Shown here piece after piece: positions 12,322-24,000 of a stretch of DNA of 64,000 nt (positions are counted from its first letter, which is position 1; every line of letters starts with the position of its first letter). The DNA is from Mya arenaria (Eukaryota; Mollusca; Bivalvia; Myida; Myidae). The notes under the pieces are model-generated. The model saw only the letters and a list, made by a program, of their open reading frames with translations, searched no databases and was not told the origin of the DNA. The stretch is from NCBI RefSeq assembly GCF_026914265.1, contig NC_069124.1, positions 32,015,383 to 32,079,382 of the forward strand, given 5' to 3'. The position numbers and the translations under genes were made by a program.

Positions 12322-13577
12322 CAGGGGTCGACACTAACCATTTTTCCAAGGGATCCCAAAGGGACACTAACATTTGAAATCAGGTGTCCCTTCCTGAAAT
12401 TAGGAGTCCCTTCCACTTTTTACATTATTTTCATTGTTGAGCCTGTTTTAATATTATATTCAACATCCTTTTACTTTTCAATTTGTAATGCAAGTATACA
12501 CCACCATATTATACATGTTTTCAGCAGCATGTAATGACAGGTTAGTAGCACTGAATGGCAGTGAGGTATATTTTGGTCTCTAAGTTGGTAGATTGGGTTC
12601 AAAAGCGGGAGAATGTCTAAGTCCCTTTTGTTTTCAAAAACAGAGATGGATACAATGTAAACAAAAACTTGATGTTTAAGATTTTTGGAAAATACGCGTA
12701 AAATACATCATGGTTCAGAGTCTTGTCAAATGTCGGTGCTTTTCATTAAGAAACTGTAGGAATATTACATCTGGCTTGTGAAAACTCCAATCAATATTTA
12801 GTAGAGCTGTTGATAAATCAATCAGACTGCCCAACAGTCGTAGTGCATACTGGACGAGCAGACGACCAAAAATTGTGTATACATGTTAATTTTCGCGCCA
12901 AAAAGTCATAAAATTTTATAAATTGATTGAATTAATAAATAAAACCCTGCAAATTTTATTTCTATTTTTTTTTTTTTTTATCAAAGCATAAAATATATGT
13001 CTTTAAAATTAACAAAGAATATTGATAAGTTGAATGCCAATTAACAAAGAATGCTGAATATAGGATGCTGTTCTTTTGTGTCGTAAATGTTACTGTAAAT
13101 ACTCAAAGGTCGTATCATATTACATAAAAGCTATCACCAGAGTTGGCATCTTTTTGGGCGGTTCTGACACATAAGCAAAACAATTCCACATAAGTATTTT
13201 ACCGATAATAAATCTCTGTCAGCTCTGACATTGTTTAAAATGTAAACAACAAAATGGAAGCGTTTACCTGCATGCGCCTTGTGAAATGACTGTTTATTTA
13301 TAGATTCATGACGTAACTATAGTCAAATAGTCAGCTATACTTTCGCTTTGATGAGTCCGATAATTAATAAAATTGTTTTGACATGTGCTGTCAAGAAATT
13401 TAGGGGAGCCCAAATTTAGGTAATAAATTAATTAAATGCTACTTATTTATTGATATTTAGCGTTTATCAGTCAAAAATTTAAGTGTCCCGACGGAATACC
13501 GGACTTTGAAGTTCAGGTGTCCCTCCTGAAAAATTGGTGTCCTCGGGATCCCGGGACCCCGTTAGTGTCGAACACTG
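12322..13577. mobile_element. hAT-like non-autonomous transposon with 7-bp target duplication
   Basis: The left end CAGGGGTCGACACTAAC pairs with the right end read inversely as CAGTGTTCGACACTAAC. GTAAATG occurs immediately outside both ends (12315-12321 and 13578-13584), as expected for a hAT insertion (usual duplication 8 bp). Further inside, both ends carry GGGATCCC and AGGGACACC-like words in opposite orientation. There is no transposase ORF, so this is a deletion derivative of about 1.26 kb. Confidence 0.85.
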
Positions 13578-13621
13578 GTAAATGTCTTGAATTCTATTTG
13601 AATTATTATCAAGACTTCGCC

Positions 13622-13870
13622 AATTGCTTTGTTTTTTCCTGCCAATTGCTTTGTTTGTTCCTGCCAATTGCTTTGTATGACTATGCCAATTGCTTTAGCA
13701 TAACTCTGCCAATTGCTTTGTATGACTATGCCAATTGCTTTTGCATAACTCTGCCAATTGCTTTGTATGACTATGCCAATTGCTTTAGCATAACTCTGCC
13801 AATTGCTTTGTATGACTATGCCAATTGCTTTAGCATATAACTCTGCCAATTGCTTTGTATGACTCTGCCA
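13622..13870. repeat. 23/46-bp tandem repeat (TGCCAATTGCTTT core)
   Basis: About ten copies of TGCCAATTGCTTT at 22-23 bp spacing. From 13660 on they alternate GTATGACTA and AGCATAACTC tails, so the true period is 45-46 bp. ORFs on both strands here are by-products of the repeat. Confidence 0.9.
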
Positions 13871-14575
13871 CAATGATGACACTAGTGTTATGATAATACC
13901 TTATTAACTTTATCCTTAAAACAAAATAACAATCTCAAAAACAAACTTAATCTTAATAAGACAGTCACAATCAACAATGCTTTTTCATGAAATCAATTAA
14001 TAGAATACTATACATTGAACATTTAAAACTCATTAACAAATGCAAATATTAATAAACAAACATGTACATGCATGAGAATATCACGTACAGTAGCACTAAC
14101 TATTTCATGTCTGTTGTTTCAAGCCATATCATTGTTTGTTGCCATATCATTCAAACACTTTGTTATGTTTGCAACAATAACACAAAAAATATATATATAT
14201 GTATAGCTGCATAAAGTTACTTACCAGGCATTTTTTTTTCTTATTTTTACCTCATTGAATGAAACAATGTCATATTGCATTAAGACCAAGCAATACTGAA
14301 ACAGTAAAATATATTGAGCAACTTTTGTTTTATGTAAGTAGCTGACTTTGCGTAGCATAAGTATAAATATCCTTTTCAAGGAAAAGTTTGCGTAGTTTAT
14401 CTCTCCTTTGAAATGTGTTAAATAGCAGCAAGGTTTTTGCTCTGCCTCGGAGCAGGGAAAATCTGGGGGACTTTTTTTTGTTGGACAAATTCAAGTCTTC
14501 AATTAACCACAGGTTCTGTAAAAACACAACTTGTGTAAAGCATGGTGTTTTCTTTGCCCCGGGTGTCAACTCTCA
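13871..14575. other. Non-coding stretch with short AT microsatellite
   Basis: Contains a short (AT)n run near 14190. No gene seen. The right end grades into the copied ANKLE1 terminal-exon units. Confidence 0.4.
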
Positions 14576-15042
14576 ACCTGTAGGGTTATATATGTCCACA
14601 GGTGATATCTGCATCTCACCCTCCGCAAGAAAATATGTAGAACCTTCATAAAGCAGATTCCCTCAAGATTCTCAAAACGAATCAAAAATATTGTATATGT
14701 CATGCAAAACTTATCGAGGTAATGGGTTTCAAGTTATAGGTTTAACTTCAAGGCTTAAGTATGTCCACTGGTGATATCTGCCTCTCCCCCTGTGCAAGAA
14801 GATTTGTAGACCCTTCTCAAGGAGGTACACCCCAGATTCTCAGAATGCGTCAAAATATTGCAAAATTTCATGCCAAACTTATTCCGTAAAGGGTTTCATG
14901 TTATAGGTTTATAATATCCACGCGTGATTATCTGCCTCTCTGCCTCCGCCAGGAAAATATGTAGACCCTTCGTAAGGAGGTACACACCACATTTTCAAAA
15001 TGAGACAAAGTTCCATCCAAAACTTCCGCAGCCTTGAGGAAT
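14576..15042 (-). repeat. Three degenerate tandem copies of the ANKLE1 terminal exon end
   Basis: Words from the 3' end of the ANKLE1 last exon (plus-strand TATGTCCACTGGTGATATCT followed by GCCTCTCCCCCTCTGC) recur near 14591, 14760 and 14914, upstream of the genuine copy at 15061. The spacing is about 169, 154 and 147 bp. Each unit also carries the same stretch of 3'-flanking sequence (TTCAAGTTATAGGTTTA). The copies contain small indels against the coding copy and would not encode the same tail. Confidence 0.8.
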
Positions 15043-18000
15043 TCAAGTTATTGGTTTAAGTATGTCCACTGGTGATATCTGCCTCTCCCCCTCTGCCAGG
15101 AAGATCTGCAGAGCCTTTTTGAGGAGATACACTCCCAGGGTCCGCCGCATTTTCATACTGTAGGTGGCAGACACTCCGTAGTAGTCGCCACGTTTCTTGT
15201 TTGTCAGGTGGTCAAGACCTGAAAGTAATGTACTGATATTGTACAATCATATTACTAGAATACAAATGTTAAGGTAGGCTAAAAAAGTATGATGACTTAA
15301 ATCTAAAAGTAGGGATGTGATTGACTTGTCAGCTGAAACCATTTTGGCAATAGGTTTGCTGTGAGCTTAAGGACCCCAATGGGGGTAAAGAGGGTGAAGC
15401 ATCCTGCAGCAGAAGCAAAACTAGCTTTTCAGGCTTAAAATTTGATTCAAACTGGAGTTTCAATACTAACAACCAATAAAGGAACAACCAAAATCAACCA
15501 TTAAATGGTTTTTAAATCAGTTCCTGGAGCCATTAGATCTGCAGAAATCCACAGAAATCTGTGAACCAATCACATCCCTGAAAAGTTTTCAAAATTTAAT
15601 ATTGAAAAGCATGTATAGTATCATAAACTAGAGTTCTGATTTTTTGCTGTAAGTATCTCTTTTTTTTATCAAATAAACTGTACAAATACAACTGAGACAG
15701 CTTGGAGAAAGAGTATGTTAAGTGTAACATAAATTTCAATAATCAAATATTATATTGCTCAAATAATGCTTAAAACAAAAACTTACAACTCTGTTTTTTT
15801 ATCAGTATTTTGAGAAATGACCTTTACCCTTGGAATTGGGAATTTTGAATTGTATTTTACAAATTTTGGGATTTTTTTTCGAAGATAACTATGAAAGATG
15901 AATAGACTTATATGATATATTCAACCATATATTAATGGTCAAGAACATTTCAAGAAAACTACATTTCATTTTAGATTTTCTGATTTCAAGATATAAGTAA
16001 ATATATATTTTTAAGAATTGGAAACATACCCTAATATCGGCCTTAGAAATGGCCTTGAAAAAAACAACCTGCACCTGTACCAAAGCTTTCAATCCTGGCT
16101 TTAGGACTAATCCTTAACTCTATTATCCCAAATAATTAAACATCTACTAAAAGATGTATGATTAAGAAAGTCACCTATAGCATCAACCATGGCAGCCTCC
16201 CGTGTGTAAGCCTCCACGGGTATAACACTCTGGTAGCAGTGAAGAGACACAACCCCCTGACCACTGCCCCAAATGTCCAGGATCCGAGTCACCTTTTCAT
16301 TGACCTGCAAATACACAGAACATAACTGAGTCAAGTAAGTACCAGTAAAAACTAGAAGCAATGTCATAAGACAGCCCCTTGACAACACAAACACCCAGAT
16401 GTCTATAATATGAGACACCTTCAAGGCTTGCCAGTGGCCTGCAAAGTACAAAAGTAAATTGGTCAAATCATGGAAGTATGCTCTTAAAGCAGTATATTTA
16501 TATTACATATATATATATATTTATATTACATGTAATTGTATAACAATAAACATCAACCACACCCCAAAAGGTCATGAACTTGGGACACCTGACTGACAGT
16601 CATTGAATTTAGAATTTAGGGTGAACAAGCCAGAATCCCTATAAAAGTGCTTGCCAACTTAAATACATGTGCAAGCTGACACTGACACGGACAAAAGTGA
16701 TTGGTCCTAAAAGCTGAAGAGCATAAACTATTTCGGCAAAAGGTTGGGGAGTGCACTGAATGTGGATAAAAGGGGGTGAAGCACTCTGCTGCAGTAGCAG
16801 AACTAGCTTTTTAAACTCCCTTTTTGAGGGCTCTCCTGACTTCAAATATCGAAATCTGTGAATCTGCCGACAAATCATATCACTGAAAATTGAAGCAAAC
16901 AAAAAGCTTAAAATCATGTCAGCCACACCCTGTTTACCTTGTTAGTTTGTTTCTTCTGTTGTTTGATGGCCTCATAAAGGTGGGAGTACGGACGAGCTCG
17001 CTTGCCTTTTCCAATGTATACAGTCGCTGATATGAATGTCCTAAATACGTCAAGTTCATCTGGAATGAGAGAAGCAGGTATTTTTATAGAACTGTGGGAT
17101 ATCGTTAATAGGTGTTTAGAACTGAGCAGAAGAAATAACTGTTGTTTTTTTTTTCAGATAAAATAAACTTAAATAGAGCTATCTTTAATAAAGTTTAATC
17201 TTCAGCACAATTATAACTTCTTTGCACAAACAAATTAATCAAAAAGCTAGACTAAATTTAATTATCCTTCAAACTAGGCCTGGGATATCCCAGTCCCTAA
17301 TATATCCTAAGCCAGAACCAGCCACGAAATAATTTAATGAGCATGTGAATAGACAAATTAAATACGCTATAAAATTACAAGATAATGTTTTCAACATATT
17401 AGGGAATTTATGAATCCCTTATTTTAAGATTAATAAAGGTGGAATTTTTCAAATGGGAATGAGATTTGTTATGGGTTAAATCATTACATACACACTTTTC
17501 AGCTGACACTATTTTTAAAACTTTTCAAGCACTACGGTACACATATCTACTCAGTGTCTATATTATCTTCCAGCTTTATATTTTTCTACAAAGGAAGGGC
17601 CTTCCTTTACTTACATCTGGTTGTGCTAGAACTCAATAATTCATTTAGGACTCATAGCAGAAGTCATACATTATATTGCAAAAAAAAGGTTTAAACAGGG
17701 CTTCCATTAAAGGAAGTTTGGAAGTATATTACTCCCTAGAAATGGGTCAAAACTCCCAAAAATGATTCCCTGGAAGTACAAAAAACATCCAATATTTTTA
17801 CGAAAACATCCAATGTTGAAAGCTTGGAAGTTCAAAATATCAATTCCTTGTGTCAATATTAATTTTATGTGGGTCACAATTTCATTCAGTCTTGAAGTAA
17901 AATTAATCATTATAATCTAAATCTGTGAATTTTGGAAGTTATGGTTGAAAATATTTTATTTTTAACATACTAGTTGAAAAAATAGTAGAAACATTTATTT

Positions 18001-21000
18001 TATTTGGGGGACTTAACTTCCAAATTTCAGTGAAAAACTTACAATATTGATGGTTAGGAACTTCATACTTCCAGTTTCAAATTCTTAATGGAAGCCCCCA
18101 GGTAAGACAAGGCAAGACAAGACCAAGGCTTCTAAAAACCAACAATTTGCCTTTTTTTGCCGTTTTTGACCACACAATTTCAGTAACAGAAAATGGCACA
18201 TAAGTTGACAAAACTGTTCTCAAGTAGTCTTTTCCCATTCATTTAACTCGAATGAATCAAAACAGACATGATAAATTACACCCTACCCATATTACAGGCC
18301 CTGTTAGGCAGATTTTGTGTTATCCGAGGATCCAACAGCAGATAATTGAATGATGACTTAAGCGTGCCCTCCCGCCATCGTCGCGCAGGGTCTGGGTTTT
18401 GGAATGCAGTAAATGTTCGCTCTTCAAGATCCCGAAGGCCCGTCATATCTTGTAACCCAGATAGGGCTTGTCGTAGTTCGGCTGAGTATTCTGTTCAGCA
18501 AAGAATAAAAGAAGGTGTTGGTATTCAACATATTGATGTCCTACCTGAAGCAAACTTTTTGCAAAATTGACTAGAACAGTCACAACAAGGCGTCCAGGGT
18601 TTGATTCCCAACTGAGAGCATGCAAGGTTTTTAGTTTGCCCCACACTCGTGTAATATCATGCCAAAGCAATTAATAAAGCATTGTTATTACTTGTTTCCT
18701 AATGGTTTTAAAATAAATAATTGTAAACTAAACTTAACCAGAACTTCGCAAGTTGTAAATCAAACAAACAATTAGCCGTTAAATGGATATTTTGTAAATA
18801 AAAAAATAGTGCATGGATACCTAATCTGATGAATTAACTAAAATCCTTCTCAAAAATGATCTAGACTGTTAGTCTTGCAGAGGAAACCTTGTGCAGGAGA
18901 CCTGGCCCATTACTCATATATCACGTCAATATTTCTTAAATTTTTCATAGTCAAATCAAAAATGTTTTTGAAATAAAAGTATGTATATTCAATAAAATCA
19001 ATGTCAATAAAGTATTTCTGATATTCTTATATTATTATATCATATGACCAGTGAGAAACTTAATCTAGGAAAACGACTTAAGCTAGGAAATGACCTGAGA
19101 TGTTTTATGAATACCAGCCCATTTACAGTGACAAAGTATTGTCAATGACTTAAAGATGCACTTTTACTCCCAAATAAGATTTACCACAATTAATACAATT
19201 GTTTTAATATACCAAATCGGATAAATAAATGTTGAAATCAATGGGTCTTACGAAGGATAAGGAGCTTAATTTGAAAGAAATGTGCAGAAAACACGGTATT
19301 TCTGCCTAATGAGACGATAGTAGATCAGAGTTAATATTTTATCACTCACCAATCATTTAATATTTTTGCGTTTTCATCTTATAACAACATGGTTACCATA
19401 TAATTATCAGTAATTAATATTTTCCATTAATGCATTATCTAGGAAGAAGTTAAAGGTTTATCACTCAAAATTCATGTTTGTTAAACATGTGTATATGTAT
19501 TGATTTTGAATAAGATTGTCACTTTAAGGTTTTTTATTTTCACTGTCAATATAAGTATATCTTATCCCTCTTTTTATAATGGATCAGTCTAACACAACTT
19601 CAAAGCCATAGATATTGTTTAGAATTATTTTCCATATGTGATTGATTATTCTTCATACCTGGTTTTCTTTTTGTCAGAACTTTTTTGTCTGGGTCCTTCT
19701 CTATCTGACTGAGTCTCCGTAGATATTGCTGTCTTGTTGTTATGGTAACAGGGCCAGGGTCATCTCCATGGCTACACAGTCTTGACCTGAATATTGAATA
19801 CCCTTAGTTAATTTTCATATTAAGTGGTAAGCGTAAGAGTTAAACAAAGTGAGATACAGCCTGAATTTATGTTTACGATCCAGGTAATCTGACCACATGA
19901 AGTAAAAAATAAATATTTCCTGACCTTGCATAATATCTTTCTAGGAAAATAAAAAAATACATGTAAAGTATAAACAATGATTTGTTTTTTTAAGGATTGT
20001 CAAACTCCATATATAAATGTTTTAATACATTACAGTTATGTTTAAATTTTTCATCTTTGTATATGAGATTTATTCATAACAAACCACCAGCTTGTTTTTT
20101 TATTACCGTTATTTATTTGTTTACCTGACAGCCTCATTATCAAGAGACAGCAGTTCCTGTGAGATGGGTTGCTCATCTGACTCCTGCGAGGCAGCACAAC
20201 TGTCATCAGAGAGTATAATCATTGCGTTATCTCTCCAACTATATACCTCAGTGGCCTGAGAATCAAACGAACCCCTCGCAGAGGTCGGAACGTGACCAGG
20301 AAGTCTTGCATCGCTTCCCACAGTCATTCCACTTGCTACACTATCAAGGGACTTCCGACTTCCCTGACTTCCGCAGAGGGACGGTAGATGGCGCTCTATC
20401 AGCGTTATGCCGTTTTCCTTGTCTGTGTAAATATAGTCTACAGTTGAAGCGTTGCTATTTACACTACCACAGGCAGTAGACGCAGATTCGCGTCCATAAA
20501 AAGCTATATCCAAAACATTATTCTTGTCTTTCACTTGCTGTTTTGCATGCTTGCAAGCTCGAACTTGAGACCACAACTCATCCATATTTGGACTCAGCTT
20601 TTGGTTGTTTCCTACCGCCTTTTTGGACCTCCTATCATTATCATTCATGTCCACTTCTGTTAAAAATTCTCTATCATTTAAATTGGCAGTTGGTGAGTAA
20701 TCATCCAAAAATCCCAAATCTTTAATTGACAGGGTATCTGAACTTTTTGCTGTTTCAGTGCTCAATGAACTTATATCACTGGGATGAAATCTGCTTTGAA
20801 CGACATCTTCGGATGGTCTCAGTCTTGAAATCTTACCATTCTCGCCACCAACAGTATCTTCACTCAACGAGCTAATATCGCTGGCATGGAATTCTTTCTT
20901 ACTGATCTGCATATTCCTAGAATCTATATTCCTATCAAAAAAGCTTTCATCATTAGTGAGTATGGAATCGCTAAAATCGTCCAATTCTGTCACATGAGTC

Positions 21001-24000
21001 AATGTACTTTGTCCAAACATTCCATCTCCGGACTGAAGGTCAATACTTAGCCGGTTCATCTTAGAATATAAATCATTAACAGAGTCTTTGCTAGTCTGTA
21101 TCTCTGATCTTCTGCCATTTGTATTAATAAGTGTAGAATTTTTCATCTTTGGTACTGCTTTGTTTTCCTGAGTTTTTGGTATTCTCTCCGGCTTATGATT
21201 GTCATTCAGAAATCTACTTGAATATGAGCTTTTCTTTGGTGACAAATGATGATTATTTTTGGTTGATGATCCCTGAGAATGATCTGGCAAACAATCTTGA
21301 GATACACTTCTGCCTGCACTGATGTAATAGGATTGTCCTTGATTTTGAGCACTTTCTCCATGATTTTGAGCACTTTCTTGCTTTTGTTTCCATTCATATT
21401 TATCTACATTCCATTCGTCTTCCTCAAATACTCTCCTTAGTTTACCACTTTGAGAACTCTGTCTTGCACAGTTTCTATCAGATTTATTCTTGTCCCTCTC
21501 AGAGACTTTTTCAGCAAACCTGTAAGCTGGTGTTTTCTCACCCTGTTTTCTACTGAGACCAGCCTCACTATTAGAGATTGTAGATTCATGGTTGAACACA
21601 GACGTCATCAGGTCAGGAAGGTCCCCACAATCACCTGAAATAAGTGTTATAAATGATTAATTTGGTTTTCTAAGAAAAATGTTCTGCACAATGAGTAATA
21701 CCCAGTTAACCTATTTTCGGGTTAACCTATTTTCGGAAGAGATTTCATGCCTTTTTAAATTAAGTTCCTGCAAAAATTGAGATTTTTAGAGTCATGTTAT
21801 AATTAGCAATATTGGGAATAAGAATCATGAACAAAATCATCATTTTGGGCAACATTTCTCTTTGAAATTAGTGTATTTAACCTTAAATGTTACCCAAACA
21901 TGCTGATCAATGCATTTAATATTGTAAATGTACAAAAGTTCGGAATGAATTCCATCTGCACTAAAACTCTGCGCCTTCTATAAGGAGCATGGTGCTTGTC
22001 AAGAAACAAGGCTTTTTGTGATAACAATTTCATCTCATTTGGGATTTTTTTCTTGAAATTTGGAAGAACTATATATATTTGGCATTGGAAATAGGACAGA
22101 CATTCTGAAAAATGACATGGGCAGAAAAGGGCCTGAAAGTATATATTAACTAGGATCAAAGTCACTAAGTACATTATGGCAAAAACTCTGTAATTTTAAG
22201 TATCACATGCAAAAGCAAAAAGACAGTGCATGTCTTAAAGTACTGTTCCGGGTAAATTGGGTCAAACAATTTAAACTAAGACATTTTTCTCTTGTTTATA
22301 CCAGAGCACATAAGCTGATCAAGTTCCTGAGCCAATTTGTAGCAAGTGTCACATAAACTCCCCTCATGGCTCCGGTGTGTTGCTACAGCGCTACAGTATT
22401 CACATTTATCCCCATCTGAAACATACATGTAGCACAAATTAATGTTTATACACTATCCTAGGTCTAATGAAAACAATGAGTTTTTAGAAGGTATCAAATT
22501 CTCTCCCATCCAGGGTGCAGTTCGAATCCTAGGCTCAACATTATCTACAATTGTCCCTACTTAAAACAATGTGAGAACATGTGCATGTTAATGTCTTGGG
22601 CATAATGGTGCACTCAAGCTGGCCTAGTTTGAGAGCAAGTTTCACGAGTATATGGCAGGTGTCACACACAGTTTTAAAAAGTAAACAGGATTAAAGCAGA
22701 TAAAAACAATACAGCTATCATGCTCAGGTCAAAATATCATTAACAGTGAGTTGTTTTAGCACTCCATGTCCCAGGTCTGACAGACATCTTTTGAATTAAT
22801 AATTGTATCAAAAATATTTACATGAAGTGATGTACATTATTAAGAAACTGTCTATATTTCATTCACAGCTAATTAAACAAATCAAAGTCTTGAACTAGAA
22901 ATGTTAAGGGTCTAAGATTTATGGCTTATGTTATTCATGACAGCTTTACTTAATATCTGTCTTACACACTCATACATGCTTTTGCATTTTTTTACTTCAT
23001 TAAAGGCCTATAAGTTGGGGCATGAATGTCATTAATTATAAAACACGTCTGAAAAGTTTGAAAATCATTTACAAGCATTGAAGTTTTTTTAATACTATTA
23101 TTTTTAAATCTGTAGATTATGATTACAGAGGGCATGATAACGAACCGTCTCAAGTCTGAGTTCAGACTGCAAATCTTTATTTCATTTTGTTCTTTCTTTC
23201 TAGGTGAGTTTGATAATGAAATTTGCAAAATTTAATAACTAGCTCAAATTGTACAATTATCCACATTTACTTATGTAAAATGAATGGAATCAAAATAATA
23301 CTTATAAATTTAATAAAAGTGCTTTTCTGAGTCTAAATCCAGACGTGCGACTTTTCATAAACATGGCACCAGAACCTCTGAATATACCGACCAAAACTGA
23401 GGGTGTGGCTTAAATCAATTAACTATGACTCCTACCTGTGAGCAGGTCCTGTGAATCAGGAACTTGTAGCAGCTCTCTGCGACAATACTTCTTCGACCTG
23501 TCTGCACCATCTGACCGCCTCTCTTGAACACTTCTGTCTGAAAGTTGAGAGAACAACATTTTTTTTCCTTTAGTGAGCTTGTCATGTTCTTAAAACTAGA
23601 TTTAGTAAGGATGACAATTGGTTGTGAAAGAACATCTTACAACCTTGACCCCTAGATAATGAGTAAATAGTATATCGGTCAGGTTTGGCTCTATTGAGAA
23701 AAATTATAGAAATTGAGCAGGACGCACAGCTGGACAAACAAACTTACGTTCTAATGGTGCAATTTTAATATGCCCACCCTTCAGGGGCATAAAAATACAT
23801 GGAAGTAGAAACTAACAATAGCCGGCTACTGCCTTTTGCCGGACATTACTCTTCAACCAATAAAACAAAATTAATAATATAAACTTCTACTGAGCCAGTA
23901 AAACTCTTGTTAAGTCCTCTTTGATGTCAAATACATATACAAACCAGTGTTTCTTGGTGTAGTGTTTTGACTGTCATAAGTAGGATTCTTGATGACTGTA

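Noticed and set aside
13517-13882. ORFs on both strands over 13.5-13.9 kb
   Set aside because: They coincide with the 46-bp tandem repeat and the end of a hAT-like element.
20222-20725. Plus-strand ORFs opposite ANKLE1 exon 10
   Set aside because: They are antisense shadows of a long coding exon.
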